From Gigantopelta aegis (taxonomy: Eukaryota; Mollusca; Gastropoda; Neomphalida; Peltospiridae), in contig NC_054701.1 in NCBI RefSeq assembly GCF_016097555.1, positions 5,825,093 through 5,889,092 on the forward strand: a DNA stretch of 64,000 nucleotides, in the 5' to 3' direction. Positions 23,054-33,652 of the stretch are shown here, piece by piece. The notes under the pieces were generated by a model. The model made no database searches. It worked only from the letters and a program-made list of their open reading frames with translations, and was not told where the DNA came from. The translations under genes and the position numbers were made by a program. Every line of letters begins with the position of its first letter. Position 1 is the first letter of the stretch.

Positions 23054-25017
23054 TGTTGTGAAATTAATTGTTTCAAAGAGCATGATCCTTTAAAATTAAA
23101 TTTCAATGTTTTACCGTGGTCAGCTATGTTAAAACTTGACGTTTACCTTTTGATTTCTTCCATGATTTGAAGTAATTAACATATAGATGGACAGGCCAAT
23201 GTCCGTGATTAAATTATGTATCATTATAGTTCAGTAAATACTTAACTGAATATTAATATTTGAGTTATTTCATAAAAAACTTAAGTATTTCTTGCTAAAT
23301 GTCGTCTGCTTTGCGAGCGGAAATGCACGAGACGAACTATTTCCGGTTTGCTGTAAAGGTCTCACTACACAGATCACTTCCGGGTGACAGTTCATTCATC
23401 ACGGTCCGCTATAGTTCCTAATTGTGACACATGTTATGGTTCACATATTCACTTCTAGGAAATGGGAAGAATTAAAACAATATGTATGTTTAATGGTAAG
23501 CCTTCTGGCTGTATTTTGCCCATGTCATTTTGTATTATTGTGCATCGACCTTTTGGGACATGGGTATATAGCGCAAGTGACAGCCGGAGTGAATCGGTTA
23601 ATGAACCACCTGTTCGGACCGGTACTACAGCCAGATGCGGTCATATAGCAAAACACTGAGACGGAAATGTTCTCAATTTTGGAGTGGAAATAAATGCTTA
23701 TATAATGTATGTTCGCAATGGTGTATGTTGTTAGTGCCAACGAGAACCCGTTCTATGGGCAATCTTCGCTTGAAGTTGGGCAGTTTAACATGGGTTTCAA
23801 TGGCAGATGACATCTGTGTAGTGAGACCTAAAGCACTGTTGGTCAATAGACTGGAACCGTAGTGTTATTGCTTAACCTGTGAAAACGATGTTGTTGTTTT
23901 GATTAATGTTATGGATTATAAATAACATTGATATTAGAAATATATGCTTAGATATTCGCTGATTTGTGGATCCGTTGTGTATTGTAAGACCATATTGTGT
24001 TTTTCTTGAGAGTATATTTGACTTCATACTAGAGATTCAAAAAAGACCAGTGACGTCAATGTTGGGGTATAAATAGAACTGTTACGTCAGTTGTAAACAG
24101 TTGGATCCAAATTTTGACAGCAATCAGCTGATCGAGCTTAAGTTATAGTCATCACGTTTTATTGAATATTTTTCTTACGTTTTGGACAGCACTGAGGGGT
24201 AAATGGACGATTGTCTTTAGCTTCCTCTGCGATCTTTCAAAATTAATAGGTTATCCAATTTAAATTACTTAAAAGTAGTTTTGGGATCCAACTCAATACC
24301 AGTAATTACTCTTTTGTTTATTAAATTTAGGATAGATAATTAATTAACTGGTCATTGAGAGCATCTTGAGATATGAGCGATTGTCTAGTCTCCTGGTGTT
24401 GTTAGTCAGTCACCGAGAACACTCAATTGATAATGGGCAATTGCCTAGTCTTTTGGTGGTTTAAATAAATATCTGCAAGTGTATGTAAGTGTATATAAAA
24501 TGAACTGTAGTTAAATATTGTAGTTCTTTTGTGTAGAACTCTTTAATTAACTGGTCATTGAGAGCATCTTGAGATAATGGGCGATTGTCTAGTCTCCTGG
24601 TGTTGTTAGTCGGTCACTGTGAACATTCAATGGATAATGGGCGACTGCCTAGTCTTTTGGCTGTTTAAATAAATATAGATTTTTAACTGTGATACTTGTA
24701 ATTGACATCTCTGGTTCACTATAATATATGTGTTCATAGTTTAGTGTTAATAGTATTCTTAGTTCACAACTTTGGTTGATATCTGCATAATATTTCATGT
24801 ATAAAATTCTGTGGTTTTCGATGCAATAACAACCCGTCTTTAAAGTGACATCTTGTTGTCTTGTTCATTTTAACTATTATATATGTGGTAAACGCCTTCA
24901 TGGTCACGCGTGTGTCGAGCGTGCGGTACGCACTCCTCGTCGCTTACCCAGTACGTAGGTCCAGAGTATAGTTGCACGACACGGCCACACAACTCGCACG
25001 CACAAAATTCTACCACA
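23054..25017 (+). mobile_element. Long terminal repeat (about 1.96 kb) of a Ty3/gypsy-like element
   Basis: The segment starts TGTTGTG and ends CTACCACA, so has TG...CA ends. It lies between a polypurine tract on the left and a primer binding site on the right. A TATA box (TATAAATA, 24068-24075) follows a 'gtgacgtcaatg' CRE-like site and would drive the element RNA. AATAAA motifs occur at about 24465 and 24668. A block carrying 'gagcatcttgagat' through 'gtctagtctcctggtgttgttagtc' is duplicated inside it (24356-24450 and 24557-24660). No second LTR is present in the window, so the boundary call rests on its flanks alone. Confidence 0.7.
24068..24075 (+). promoter_or_regulatory. TATA box of the LTR
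   Basis: TATAAATA within the LTR, about 950 bp before its end and just downstream of a TGACGTCA-like site. This is the likely core promoter of the retroelement. Confidence 0.55.
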
Positions 25018-25018
25018 T

Positions 25019-25036
25019 TGGTGGCAGTGGTTAACT
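25019..25036 (+). other. Primer binding site
   Basis: TGGTGGCAGTGGTTAACT starts one base after the LTR. It opens with TGG, the complement of a tRNA CCA end, and resembles primer sites used by other Ty3/gypsy elements. Which tRNA is used was not determined. Confidence 0.65.
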
Positions 25037-25090
25037 TCCAGTAATACTCATAATAAAAAATATACTAGTTAAAGCTAAGTATAAAATAAA

Positions 25091-26470
25091 ATGATGTTAA
25101 GAAATAGAGAATTACCTCCAGTTAGTTTCTTAAGTGAAAGATATAGGAGTTCTTTGGGGAGGGAAGATGATGAGTTAGATGAAAGAGGTCCTATATTCAC
25201 CTGTAATTCAAATACTAGTGATCAAAATGTTCAAGTAACATCTAGCACAAATACACCCATATGTAGTGCACCTGTAGATTTGATGACTGGTAGTAACAGA
25301 AATCATATGGGTAGACGTTTCAGTGATAGTATACTAGACACTGTAAACCATTCTGCTAGTTTATATCCAACATTTACTGGTAGTGGTTCCAATTCTGGGG
25401 TAAATGTAAGTCCATCTTTACCAAACATGGGTGGTCAGCATAGATATAGTGAAAGCGATTCTGATGCAGTCCGTGGAAGATCATGTGTTTACCCAACAGC
25501 AAGTTCAGCTCGTTACAATGTTCGCTCAAATGCTGATTATATTCCTAATTCGTTTGTGCCTGGTGTGAATGGGATTCGGAGCAGATATAACACAAACCCT
25601 CACCCAGATGAACCAAAACCACGACTCCCATTTTTCAATGGAAAAGGAGATTTCGAGTCTTTCTGGATTCAGTTTCAAATGCTATCACGTCGATTTCAAT
25701 GGGATGAAGAGAGGCAGTGTGAGCAGTTGTTTTTCTGTCTTAGCGATGATGCTCTTAGTTTTGCAGCTCAGTTACCCAGGGATACCAGATATGACATTTT
25801 CGCATTATATTCGTGTGTGAAATAACACTTTGGTGACAATGTACTACCCGAAACTCACAGGTCAAATCTACATAACATACATAGAAATCAAAGGGAGACA
25901 ATTCAAGATTTTGCTTCAAGAGTTAGTGCGTTAATGGAAAAAGCCTATCCAGGATTGAAAAATAGCAACACTAAACTATTTACTGAACTGTCTATAGAAC
26001 ACCTGGTGAGAGGACTTTCAGATCACAGTGTAGCCTATGATGTTCTCACCAAGAAACCACAAACTTTGGATGAAGCAATCAACATGATCAACTGGCACGA
26101 ATGCTGTAAAAATAATATTACAAGGAAAACTAGCGTTAGGGGAGTAGATATTGAGAGAGATACTACAGAACATGACATTGAGGTAAATCGAGTGAACATG
26201 AACAAATTTGTTACAGAGGAAAGACTTCTGCAGTTTGGACGCGAGTTGAAAGACTCTATAATTAAGGAAATGAAACAACTTATTTCCGAAAGTTTGAAAA
26301 GGAATTTCCAAATAGACTCAAATAATAAGAAACTGTGTTTTTCCTGTAAAGAGGAGGGTCATTTTGCTAAATATTGTCCTTATCTTAGAGAAGAAAACAA
26401 AGCCGTGAAGAAGTGGAATAAACATGAAGATGATTCCAGGTCAGAGCAAAACTTAATTCATCTAGATTGA
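25091..26470 (+). pseudogene. gag: Ty3/gypsy gag, one in-frame stop
   Basis: The frame of 459 codons plus terminator encodes the structural protein that packages element RNA into cytoplasmic particles. It is broken by one TAA at 25823-25825; the codons before and after are in the same frame. The first 165 residues are Ser/Asn-rich. A capsid-like retrotransposon gag domain follows, including 'FFNGKGDFESFWIQF' and, after the stop, 'ETIQDFASRVSALMEKAYPG'. A CCHC zinc knuckle near the C-terminus (CFSCKEEGHFAKYC, spacing C-2-C-4-H-4-C) confirms the family. It starts 55 bp after the primer site. No protease, reverse transcriptase or integrase motif follows, so the copy is non-autonomous. Confidence 0.85.
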
Positions 26471-27145
26471 CGGCAGCTGAAAATTATACCAGTGGACCAT
26501 CTTTAAACATGTAAAGTTGAAACAGACGGCCAAGTTTCAACCTCAAACATGAAGTTAATTAATCATGATGATAAACAGTGTAATCATAGAAGTGATATTC
26601 TGTGTGACGAAGTAAACTGTGTAGGTGAGTCTAGTGACATACTGTGTAGTTTGCCTTTTGAGTTCAGCAAGGGAGAGAACTTTTGCAGGGAATTTATAGG
26701 AGACATTGTAAACCGAATGCTTGCATGGAAGTTATAAGCCCAAAGGTGTTCTGGGATGAGTGTGAAGGTCTTGGTGGAACGAGTAGGGGTAAGGAGCTTC
26801 ATGGAGATTCAGAGGGTTTAATTTCATTGGAGGATTTCGGCGCAGATATGAAGGATAAGCTGAAAAACAACAATGATAAAGATATAAATTCCAGTGAACA
26901 GGGGAAAAGAGAAAATACAACAGAGGTTATAGAAGTGACTCATAGTTTGAAAAATGATAAATGTTGATGAAGAATTTACTGTTGAAATTAATAGTGTGTT
27001 TTTGAAATGCCATCGATGTCCACTTTGTGTATTAGGGATCAGGGTTGTACACGATTTATAGAATTGATGCTTTTTGTATAGATATGCTGTTACAATACTA
27101 ACTTCCTGAGGGTGTTTTAATCCCCACGGTCCTAACTGCCATACA
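26471..27145 (+). other. Post-gag remnant of the LTR element, pol missing
   Basis: Short open frames continue (to 26737 in the gag frame and 26683-26967 in another), rich in Asp, Glu, Lys and Asn. No DTG protease or YVDD-type motif is present. This is where pol should be, so it appears deleted or replaced. Confidence 0.55.
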
Positions 27146-27490
27146 TTAACTGTATCGATTAAGGGGTACTAGGGAGTGGCTCAAGATAGGCGCAGGGGTA
27201 AGGTGCAGTGTCGCAGGACTATCTGTGAAACCATCGACGACCTCGTCATGTGCAGTTGATTATGGTTTGAAGAGATGTGGCACGACGGATTGGAAAATTG
27301 GAAAGGGGTAGAGAAAAAAATAAAATAAAATAAAATAAATAAATAAAATTAACTATCGATTAAGAGGTACTAGGGAGTGGCTCAAGATAGGCACAGGGAT
27401 AAGGCGCAGTGTCGCACTAGTAAGTCGCAGGACTATCTGTGAAACCACTGACGACCTCGTCACGTGCAGTTGATTTGGGTGTGAAGAGAT
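27146..27490. repeat. Tandem duplication of about 135 bp
   Basis: The block 'atcgattaaggggtactagg' through 'tcgtcatgtgcagttgatt' at about 27152-27268 recurs, diverged by roughly 5-10%, at about 27355-27473. An 'aaaataaaataaaat' spacer separates them. There is no coding content. Confidence 0.8.
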
Positions 27491-27623
27491 TTGTTTTGTT
27501 GTTGTTGTAATATTGTAGACTATATCCAAGAGTATAGGACTGTGTGTCCAGATTTTTTGTAAGATTGTGTATACAAAAGTATCAGACTGTGTGTCCAGAT
27601 TTTTGTAGGATTATGTGTATCCA

Positions 27624-29190
27624 AGAGTACGGAGTAACCTAGATGACCGTCATCAATACGGAGTAACCTAGATGACCGTCATCAATAATGAATGACCTAG
27701 ATGACCGTCATCAATACGGAGTAACCTAGATGACCATCATCAATACGGAGTAACCTAGATGACCGTCATCAATACGGAGTAACATAGATGACTGTCATCA
27801 ATACGGAATAACCAAGATGACAGTCGTGAATATGGAGTAACCTAGAAGAAATGTTTTATTTAACGATGCACTCAACACATTTTATTTACGGTTATATGGT
27901 GTCAGACATATGGTTAAGGACCACACAGATTTTGAGAGGAAACCCGCTGTCGCCACTACATGGGCTACTCTTCCGATTAGCAGCAAGGGATCTTTTATTC
28001 GCGCTTCCCACAGGCAGGATAGCACAAACCATGGCCTTTGTTGAACCAGTTATGGATCACTGGTCGGTGCAAGTGGTTTACACCTACCCATTGAGCCTTG
28101 CGGATTGAGTAACCTAGATGACCGTCATCAATACGGAGTAACCTAGATGACCGTCATCAATACGGAGTAACCTAGACGACCGTCATCAATACATAGTACC
28201 TAGATGACCGTCATCAATATAGAGCAGCCTAGATGACTGTCATCAATACGGAGTAACCTAGATGACTGTCTTCAATACATAGTACCTAGATGACCGTCAT
28301 CAATATAGAGCAGCCTAGATGACTGTCATCAATACGGAGTAACCTAGACGACCGTCATCAATACAGAGTACCTAGATGACCGTCATCAATATAGAGCAGC
28401 CTAGATGACTGTCATCAATACGGAGTAACCTAGACGACCGTCATCAATACGGAGTAACCTAGACGACCGTCATCAATACAGAGTACCTAGATGACTGTCA
28501 TCAATACGGAGTAACCTAGATGACTGTCTTCAATACGGAGTAACCTAGATGACCTTCATCAATACGGAGTAACCTAGATGACTGTCTTCAATACGGAGTA
28601 ACCTAGATGACCTTCATCAATACGGAGTAACCTAGATGACTGTCTTCAATACGGAGTAACCTAGATGACCGTCATCAATACGGAGTAACCTAGATGACCG
28701 TCATCAATATAGAGCAGCCTAGATGACTGTCATCAATACGGAGTAACCTAGATGACTGTCTTCAATACGGAGTAACCTAGATGACCTTCATCAATACGGA
28801 GTAACCTAGATGACTGTCTTCAATACGGAGTAACCTAGATGACCTTCATCAATACGGAGTAACCTAGATGACTGTCTTCAATACGGAGTAACCTAGATGA
28901 CCTTCATCAATACGGAGTAACCTAGATGACTGTCTTCAATACGGAGTAACCTAGATGACCTTCATCAATACGGAGTAACCTAGATGACCGTCTTCAATAC
29001 GGAGTAACCTAGATGACCGTCTTCAATACGGAATAACCTAGATGACCGTCATCAATACGGAGTAACCTAGATGACCGTCATCAATACGGAGTAACCTTGA
29101 TGACCGTCATAAATATGGAGTAACCTAGATGACGGTCATCAATACGGAGTAACTTATATGACTGTCATCAATACAGAGTAACTTAGATTG
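27624..29190. repeat. 29-bp satellite, about 45 units (right block), interrupted by a SINE
   Basis: Units of 'gtaacctagatgaccgtcat' plus 'caatacgga' fill 27624-27847 and 28108-29190. Variants alternate in a higher-order pattern around 28500-28980, where 'gactgtcttcaat' and 'gaccttcatcaat' units alternate as a 58-bp dimer. A SINE interrupts the block at 27848-28107. The last units (29110-29190) are degraded. Confidence 0.95.
27848..28107 (-). mobile_element. SINE with family A tail (subtype 1) inside the 29-bp satellite, minus strand
   Basis: It reads from the tail, 'aaatgttttatttaacgatg', through 'ggttaaggaccacacag', 'ctgtcgccactacatgggc' and 'caaaccatggcctttgttg' to 'cccattgagccttgcgg'. The tRNA-like head is absent. 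The matching body at 43437-43818 shows that this subtype carries a family B head. Satellite units continue on both sides. Confidence 0.9.
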
Positions 29191-29280
29191 TTATCTAGGT
29201 GATCCTCTGTGGAGAAAACATCTGCAAGTTTCAAAAACACTGATTATTTCACCATTTTCCCAGTCTTTCCACCAATCTTT

Positions 29281-29586
29281 AGGGTGGGACATGACCCAGT
29301 GGTAAAGCAAGCACTTGCCTGATATGCGGTCAGTCTAGGATCAATTCTCATTGGTGGGTGCATTGAGCTATACCTTCTTCTAGCCAGTACACCACGATTA
29401 GTAGGCCAAAGGTCATGGTGTGTACTATTCTATCTGTGAAATGGTTCATATAAAAGATCCCTTGCTACTAATGGAAAAATGTAGCTGGTTACTTCTTAAA
29501 ACTATATGTCAGAATTACTAAGTTTTATATTCAGTAGCCGATGATTAATAAATAAATGTACTTTAGTGAAAACATTAAACAAAAGA
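29281..29586 (+). mobile_element. SINE family A (tail subtype 2), plus strand
   Basis: The copy begins GGGTGGGACATGACCCAGTGG, has an altered B box ('aggatcaattctc'), contains 'cataaaagatcccttgctactaatgg' and ends 'aaaacattaaacaaaagaaa'. It is moderately diverged. Confidence 0.88.
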
Positions 29587-29992
29587 AATTTTAACATTTC
29601 ACCAGTCTTTATTTAACTTTATACCAAGTTTCAGCTTTCATCTCCAGTTAATGATATTGTCAACTATAACAAACCATTTTAATCAGACTTCAACATGAAA
29701 AGCAAACGTTGAGGGGAGTGAATAATTGTTCCGTAACAGATTATAACTAGCCATTTAAGAGAATACTATACTGAACATTGATATTTAATCCCTGTGTAGT
29801 TCAAGTTGTTGTTTTAATTCACATTCTAATTGGATCTAAATATGACTCTTCTAACAGCCAGATTTGCTTAATGGTTCCAATCAGAAAGTTGGGCTTTAAG
29901 TAGTTGACTTTGTCCACCTTGACAAAGAAGAAGTCATCTTCAACTTTGGTGTTCATTCATTTCACCCTTTGTTTATTCTTTAAATAAACCAC

Positions 29993-30339
29993 AGGGCTTC
30001 TAGAATTTTTCTTAAATCCACTAGCCATGGGATCAGTGATTAAAAAAATGTACTAGCCAAGATTAAAAATTCACTAACCCTACTTTACTTTAAGTTAATA
30101 AAATTTTACTAAATAATAGTCATAATCAGATATGTCACCTAAAGAGGGAGATAGAGCTTAAAAACATTAACATTGGGGGTTGGGGGTCAAGATATTCATA
30201 TTTACAAAATAGACTAAACTGCAACATTTGAAAAAAAAAAATTCACTAGCCATCGGGCATAGCAATAGTAGTTATTTATTAGCCCAATATTAAATATCAC
30301 TAGCCATGGGAGTGAGGCTACCATAATCTAGAAGCCCTA
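29993..30339. mobile_element. MITE-like repeat with short terminal inverted repeats
   Basis: The left end AGGGCTTCTAGAATT is matched in reverse by the right end ATAATCTAGAAGCCCT. The interior repeats 'cactagccatggga' at both sides. A truncated relative lies at 34187-34290 in MRPL2 intron 2. It overlaps the expected 3' end of MRPL2, including the candidate poly(A) signal. No clear target duplication was found. Confidence 0.6.
30275..30280 (-). terminator. Candidate MRPL2 polyadenylation signal
   Basis: AATAAA on the minus strand about 190 bp downstream of the MRPL2 stop. It falls within the MITE at 29993-30339, so the transposon may supply the 3' end. No transcript evidence is available. Confidence 0.35.
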
Positions 30340-30468
30340 GAAAACGTTACATTGCAACACAGTCCAAAATATGTCATAAAAACCAAGAGTTAGTAATAAA
30401 AACAAAAATATCTCTGCCAAACAATAAAACACTTATATACGCATCACCACTGTCTGTCTGTGTGGTCA

Positions 30469-30881
30469 CTAAAACGTGTACTTGTAAACTGCAGGGCTAG
30501 GTGCTTTTGGGTCTGTGTACACTTTAGCTGGCTTAATGGGGCGGATTTTGCGTCCATTATATCCCGTTTTTCGATGCCACAATCCACTCTGAGGGCGAAC
30601 CCCAAACCACCGGGCCCGTCCAGCTGACCCGATGTGTTCCTTATCGTGATCGACGTTGGAAACACGGCCCACGGTCGCCATGCACTCATTGGAGACGTTT
30701 ATTTCACGTTTCGACGGCATCTTGAGAAAACATCGGTCCCCGATTTTTCGGACAAGCTGAGCGCAGGTGCCGGCAGCCCGCGCTATCTTGCCACCCTCGC
30801 CGGGGTACATTTCTACACAATGCACCAGAGTTCCGAGAGGCAGCGAGCCAACAGGGTACGAATCACCTTCTTCAGCTTTCA
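30469..30881 (-). CDS. MRPL2: MRPL2 exon 4 (C-terminal domain and stop)
   Basis: The exon starts after a 'gtgtatttcag' acceptor and ends in TAG at 30469-30471. It encodes 136 residues plus a split Val codon shared with exon 3. Recognisable uL2 segments in order are SYPVGSLPLGTLVHCVE, IARAAGTCAQLVRK, LKMPSKREINV, ATVGRVSNVDH and AGRARWFGVRPQSGLWHRK, then NGRKIRPIKP. The RPxSGxWHRK loop replaces the HPHGGGEG-type loop of bacterial uL2, as in animal mitochondrial homologues, and so separates it from cytosolic RPL8. The final residues 'AVYKYTF' are lineage-specific. Confidence 0.96.
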
Positions 30882-30952
30882 CTGAAATACACAACATAGA
30901 GAAATGTCAACTCTAGCAAAAACATTATATTAACAGAAATGTGAACTATATA

Positions 30953-31102
30953 TAGAGAATAATACATGAGTTTCCGTTTGATACCATTTATCTTACGAGT
31001 TGTTTAAAAACATATCCAACGAGCAAAGGCAAGTTGGATACGTTTTTAAACAACGAGTTGTAAGATAAGTGGTATCAAACGGACACAAATGTAGTATTCT
31101 AT
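30953..31102. mobile_element. Foldback MITE in MRPL2 intron 3
   Basis: Two arms of about 65 bp are near-perfect inverted repeats: CCGTTTGATACC...ATCTTAC...GTTGTTTAAAAAC on the left and the reverse on the right, with a 12-bp loop (gagcaaaggcaa). The outer ends are AGAATAATACATG and its counterpart CATTTGTGTCC...AGTATTCT read in reverse. A decayed relative lies at 6244-6378. In the MRPL2 pre-mRNA this would form a long hairpin. Confidence 0.85.
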
Positions 31103-31933
31103 TTCTTACATACCTCGAAACAATGAAAATGTAAACAATATAATGAACTAAATTATGTTACAGAACGTAGCCTAACTGGGTCATGGCGTATAATACTTGG
31201 CTTTAAACATACATACCACGTCATAACCAAATCACTACTGTACTAAGAGATCCGTTTTCCTTAACAAAAATAGAGCTCTCTAAAACATTTGCCAACCACT
31301 TGGAAAATGAAACTGATGAAAAGCAAGCATTTTAATGTGGCGAAGTATTGTAATAATACAGCTAATTTTGCATTTGAATGATGTTAGTATTCCAATGACA
31401 TCACTTTACATCTCCTTACAATGACACTAAACTGGGTCATGACCTCTTAAAAACGATCTCCAACATACGATTTTGATACACAATGGTGATCTCCTACACG
31501 GGTGTGTAAGAAATATTAATAAATTAAGATATTAATACACAACAGACATCAAAGTTAGCAAGACATTATATCAAGACATTAATATATTAATACACACACA
31601 AAAAGAAACGTGAATTTAAAAAAAAGATATCATATGAAACAAATGGATCACTCTGATGTACTAAAACTTGGTTATCACATTTTTAAACTCGGTTAAGAAA
31701 ACCAGTTGAATATAAGAATCAAATTATTGGAAATAAGGAAATGATTGGGTGTATCAGTACAGGTAGGGTGGATGTATCATAATACATATTATTTACTCTT
31801 TGAATCATATTATATTGGTATAATGGTGATACGGTGCAACCCAACTAATTAACATGACAGTATTCAAATTGAAAAACCCCAAACAAGTTTGTGTAATGAG
31901 TGTCACAAATATATGACTATTAAAATTGTTTAC

Positions 31934-32182
31934 CTGCAATTCTGGTAACTTTTCCAGATGTTCTAATCAAATCTCCAGGCTTCATGTTCTGTGATGCAAC
32001 AATGTAGCGTTTGTTTTCACCCCCAGCTACCACTGCTATATCGGCGGTCCGACATGGGTCGTACCGCACGGCCATGACACGCTCCACAAGAGGTGGCCCA
32101 TTGGCAGGAGCTGAGCGCCGGAAGTCAACCATGCGGAATCGTCGTTTGTGACCACCACCAACGCCGTGAGTCCATATCCGAC
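31934..32182 (-). CDS. MRPL2: MRPL2 exon 3 (RNA-binding core)
   Basis: The exon lies between a 'gttatgttgtag' acceptor and a 'GCAG/gtaaac' donor and is 249 bp, phases 1 and 1. It holds the strongest family signatures: the glycine-rich GVGGGHKRRFRMVDFRR, which matches the bacterial uL2 GGGHK loop that contacts large-subunit rRNA, and VRYDPCRTADIAVVAGGE, matching YDPNRSANIALV. A second block, RYIVASQNMKPGD, follows. The adjoining intron 3 shows only the foldback element; 31103-31933 is otherwise plain AT-rich DNA. Confidence 0.97.
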
Positions 32183-32423
32183 CTACAACATAACATTTCA
32201 CAATACCATATTGTGGCAATTACATGTACTTGTGTATCAATGTTGACTGACATGCCAAACCCCACATAATGATATATTAAAAAGAAGATTAAAAGTCTAA
32301 AAATGTAATACTGGTATGTGAAAAGTACCTATTATAAAGAATAATATTAAAAATAAATTAATATCCAATTTATATACACCTATAATAAAGAAAAAACTGT
32401 ATCACAGTTAAAAGGTTTGTAGT

Positions 32424-33652
32424 CAGGGTTGAAAATTCACATGAAAACCATGGTCGCCAGCAGAGCCAGTTGAAGAAAAAGCTTACTGGCCCTTCTCAAA
32501 TTCAACTAGCCCTCCAATTATCACATTGAAATTTAACTGCAGAGCCAAAATCAAAACTAGAATATTCTTTGTTAACTAATAACCATGTCCTCATCATATA
32601 TAGTCTGTTTGTTTCAAAAAGAAACCGATGAATTGGCATATAACTTCATAATGAATAGTTAAAGTACTAGTCTGGGTGGCAGTGCTCTATGTTGCAATGC
32701 AAGAGGGATGAAATATACTTTGTGGCGATGCAAAAGATGGTAAAATCTCCAGTAAAGGATTTCCTCGGGAGTGGCTGTTCGCCTGTAGACGAAGCATGCA
32801 TGTGTACATTTAATTTGGATATTGCAAATGCTACAGTAGTAGGCTACTAATAAAATAAACATTGAAAGAAAAATAAATTAAAAAAAAAACCCACCACAAA
32901 AAACATGATGTACTTTTTTCTGCTTTTAATTAATTTTTTCTAGTGCCCCAAAATAATATATGATGTACGTAGTTATTGTATTACAAAGCATAAAAAACGT
33001 ACTTATTGTTTACTACAGTAATATTTGGATGGTCATGTCATTATGTAAGTCTTGGTGTCACTTTAGATCCGGTCTGTTCTTATTTCATAGAAATCGCTTG
33101 AACGTAAAACAATACCGACAACAATAATCAATTAACTGACCTATGGAATAAGCCCTGTAGTAATGGAAAATGTCATTATTATTTTTATGTGTGTGCATGC
33201 GCTCACATTAGTATGAGTTAATACTACAAGAAAATTTTCGATTTTGTTCCAGAATAATGTAAGCTAATTAAATATGATTCCTTTTTACTACATAATTATG
33301 GCGTATCCAATCCATTCCAATAAGCCTACAACTTCCATGCAATGTCTTCAATACGTTTTAAGCTCTATTCTTAAAAAGACCAGGCCCAAGCCACAGAAGC
33401 CGAGTCTGGGGCTGTCAAAATAAAGAGCATGTTCTGTTTTCTGCTGCCATATCTGTAGTTCATGCCAACACAGATGTGGGGTGTTTTGTCACATTCGATT
33501 CAGTTTCAGTGTCTTTCTGTTTGAACTGGTACCATACTCGCCAGACCCTAAAATCGATGGTGGCCCAACAGACTACCTTTGTAAAATTCTTAGTCGCCCT
33601 TACCCAATAAAGGTCGCCACGGGTGACCAGGCAACTGCTAATTTTCAACCTG
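32424..33652. mobile_element. hAT-like non-autonomous element in MRPL2 intron 2
   Basis: The termini CAGGGTTGAAAATTC and AATTTTCAACCTG are inverted repeats of hAT style. A second, shorter copy in the same orientation lies at 59478-60363; both share 'catggtcgccagcag', 'caactagccctccaatta' and 'gcccaacagactac/tat'. This copy has an extra block of about 300 bp at 32630-32940. A reverse-strand frame here contains peptide-like 'CGLGLV', as in the other copy, but it is broken. The target duplication is unclear (gtagt on both sides). Confidence 0.7.

Noticed and set aside
27851..28108. 85-codon plus-strand frame, repeated at 43443-43733
   Set aside because: Both are the same SINE body translated antisense; shared because the SINE is shared.
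30469..32182. Cytosolic ribosomal protein RPL8 instead of the mitochondrial protein
   Set aside because: The SGLWHRK-type loop, the presequence and the SVSSATCGK start fit uL2m. Cytosolic uL2 has a different N-terminus and the HPHGGG-type loop.
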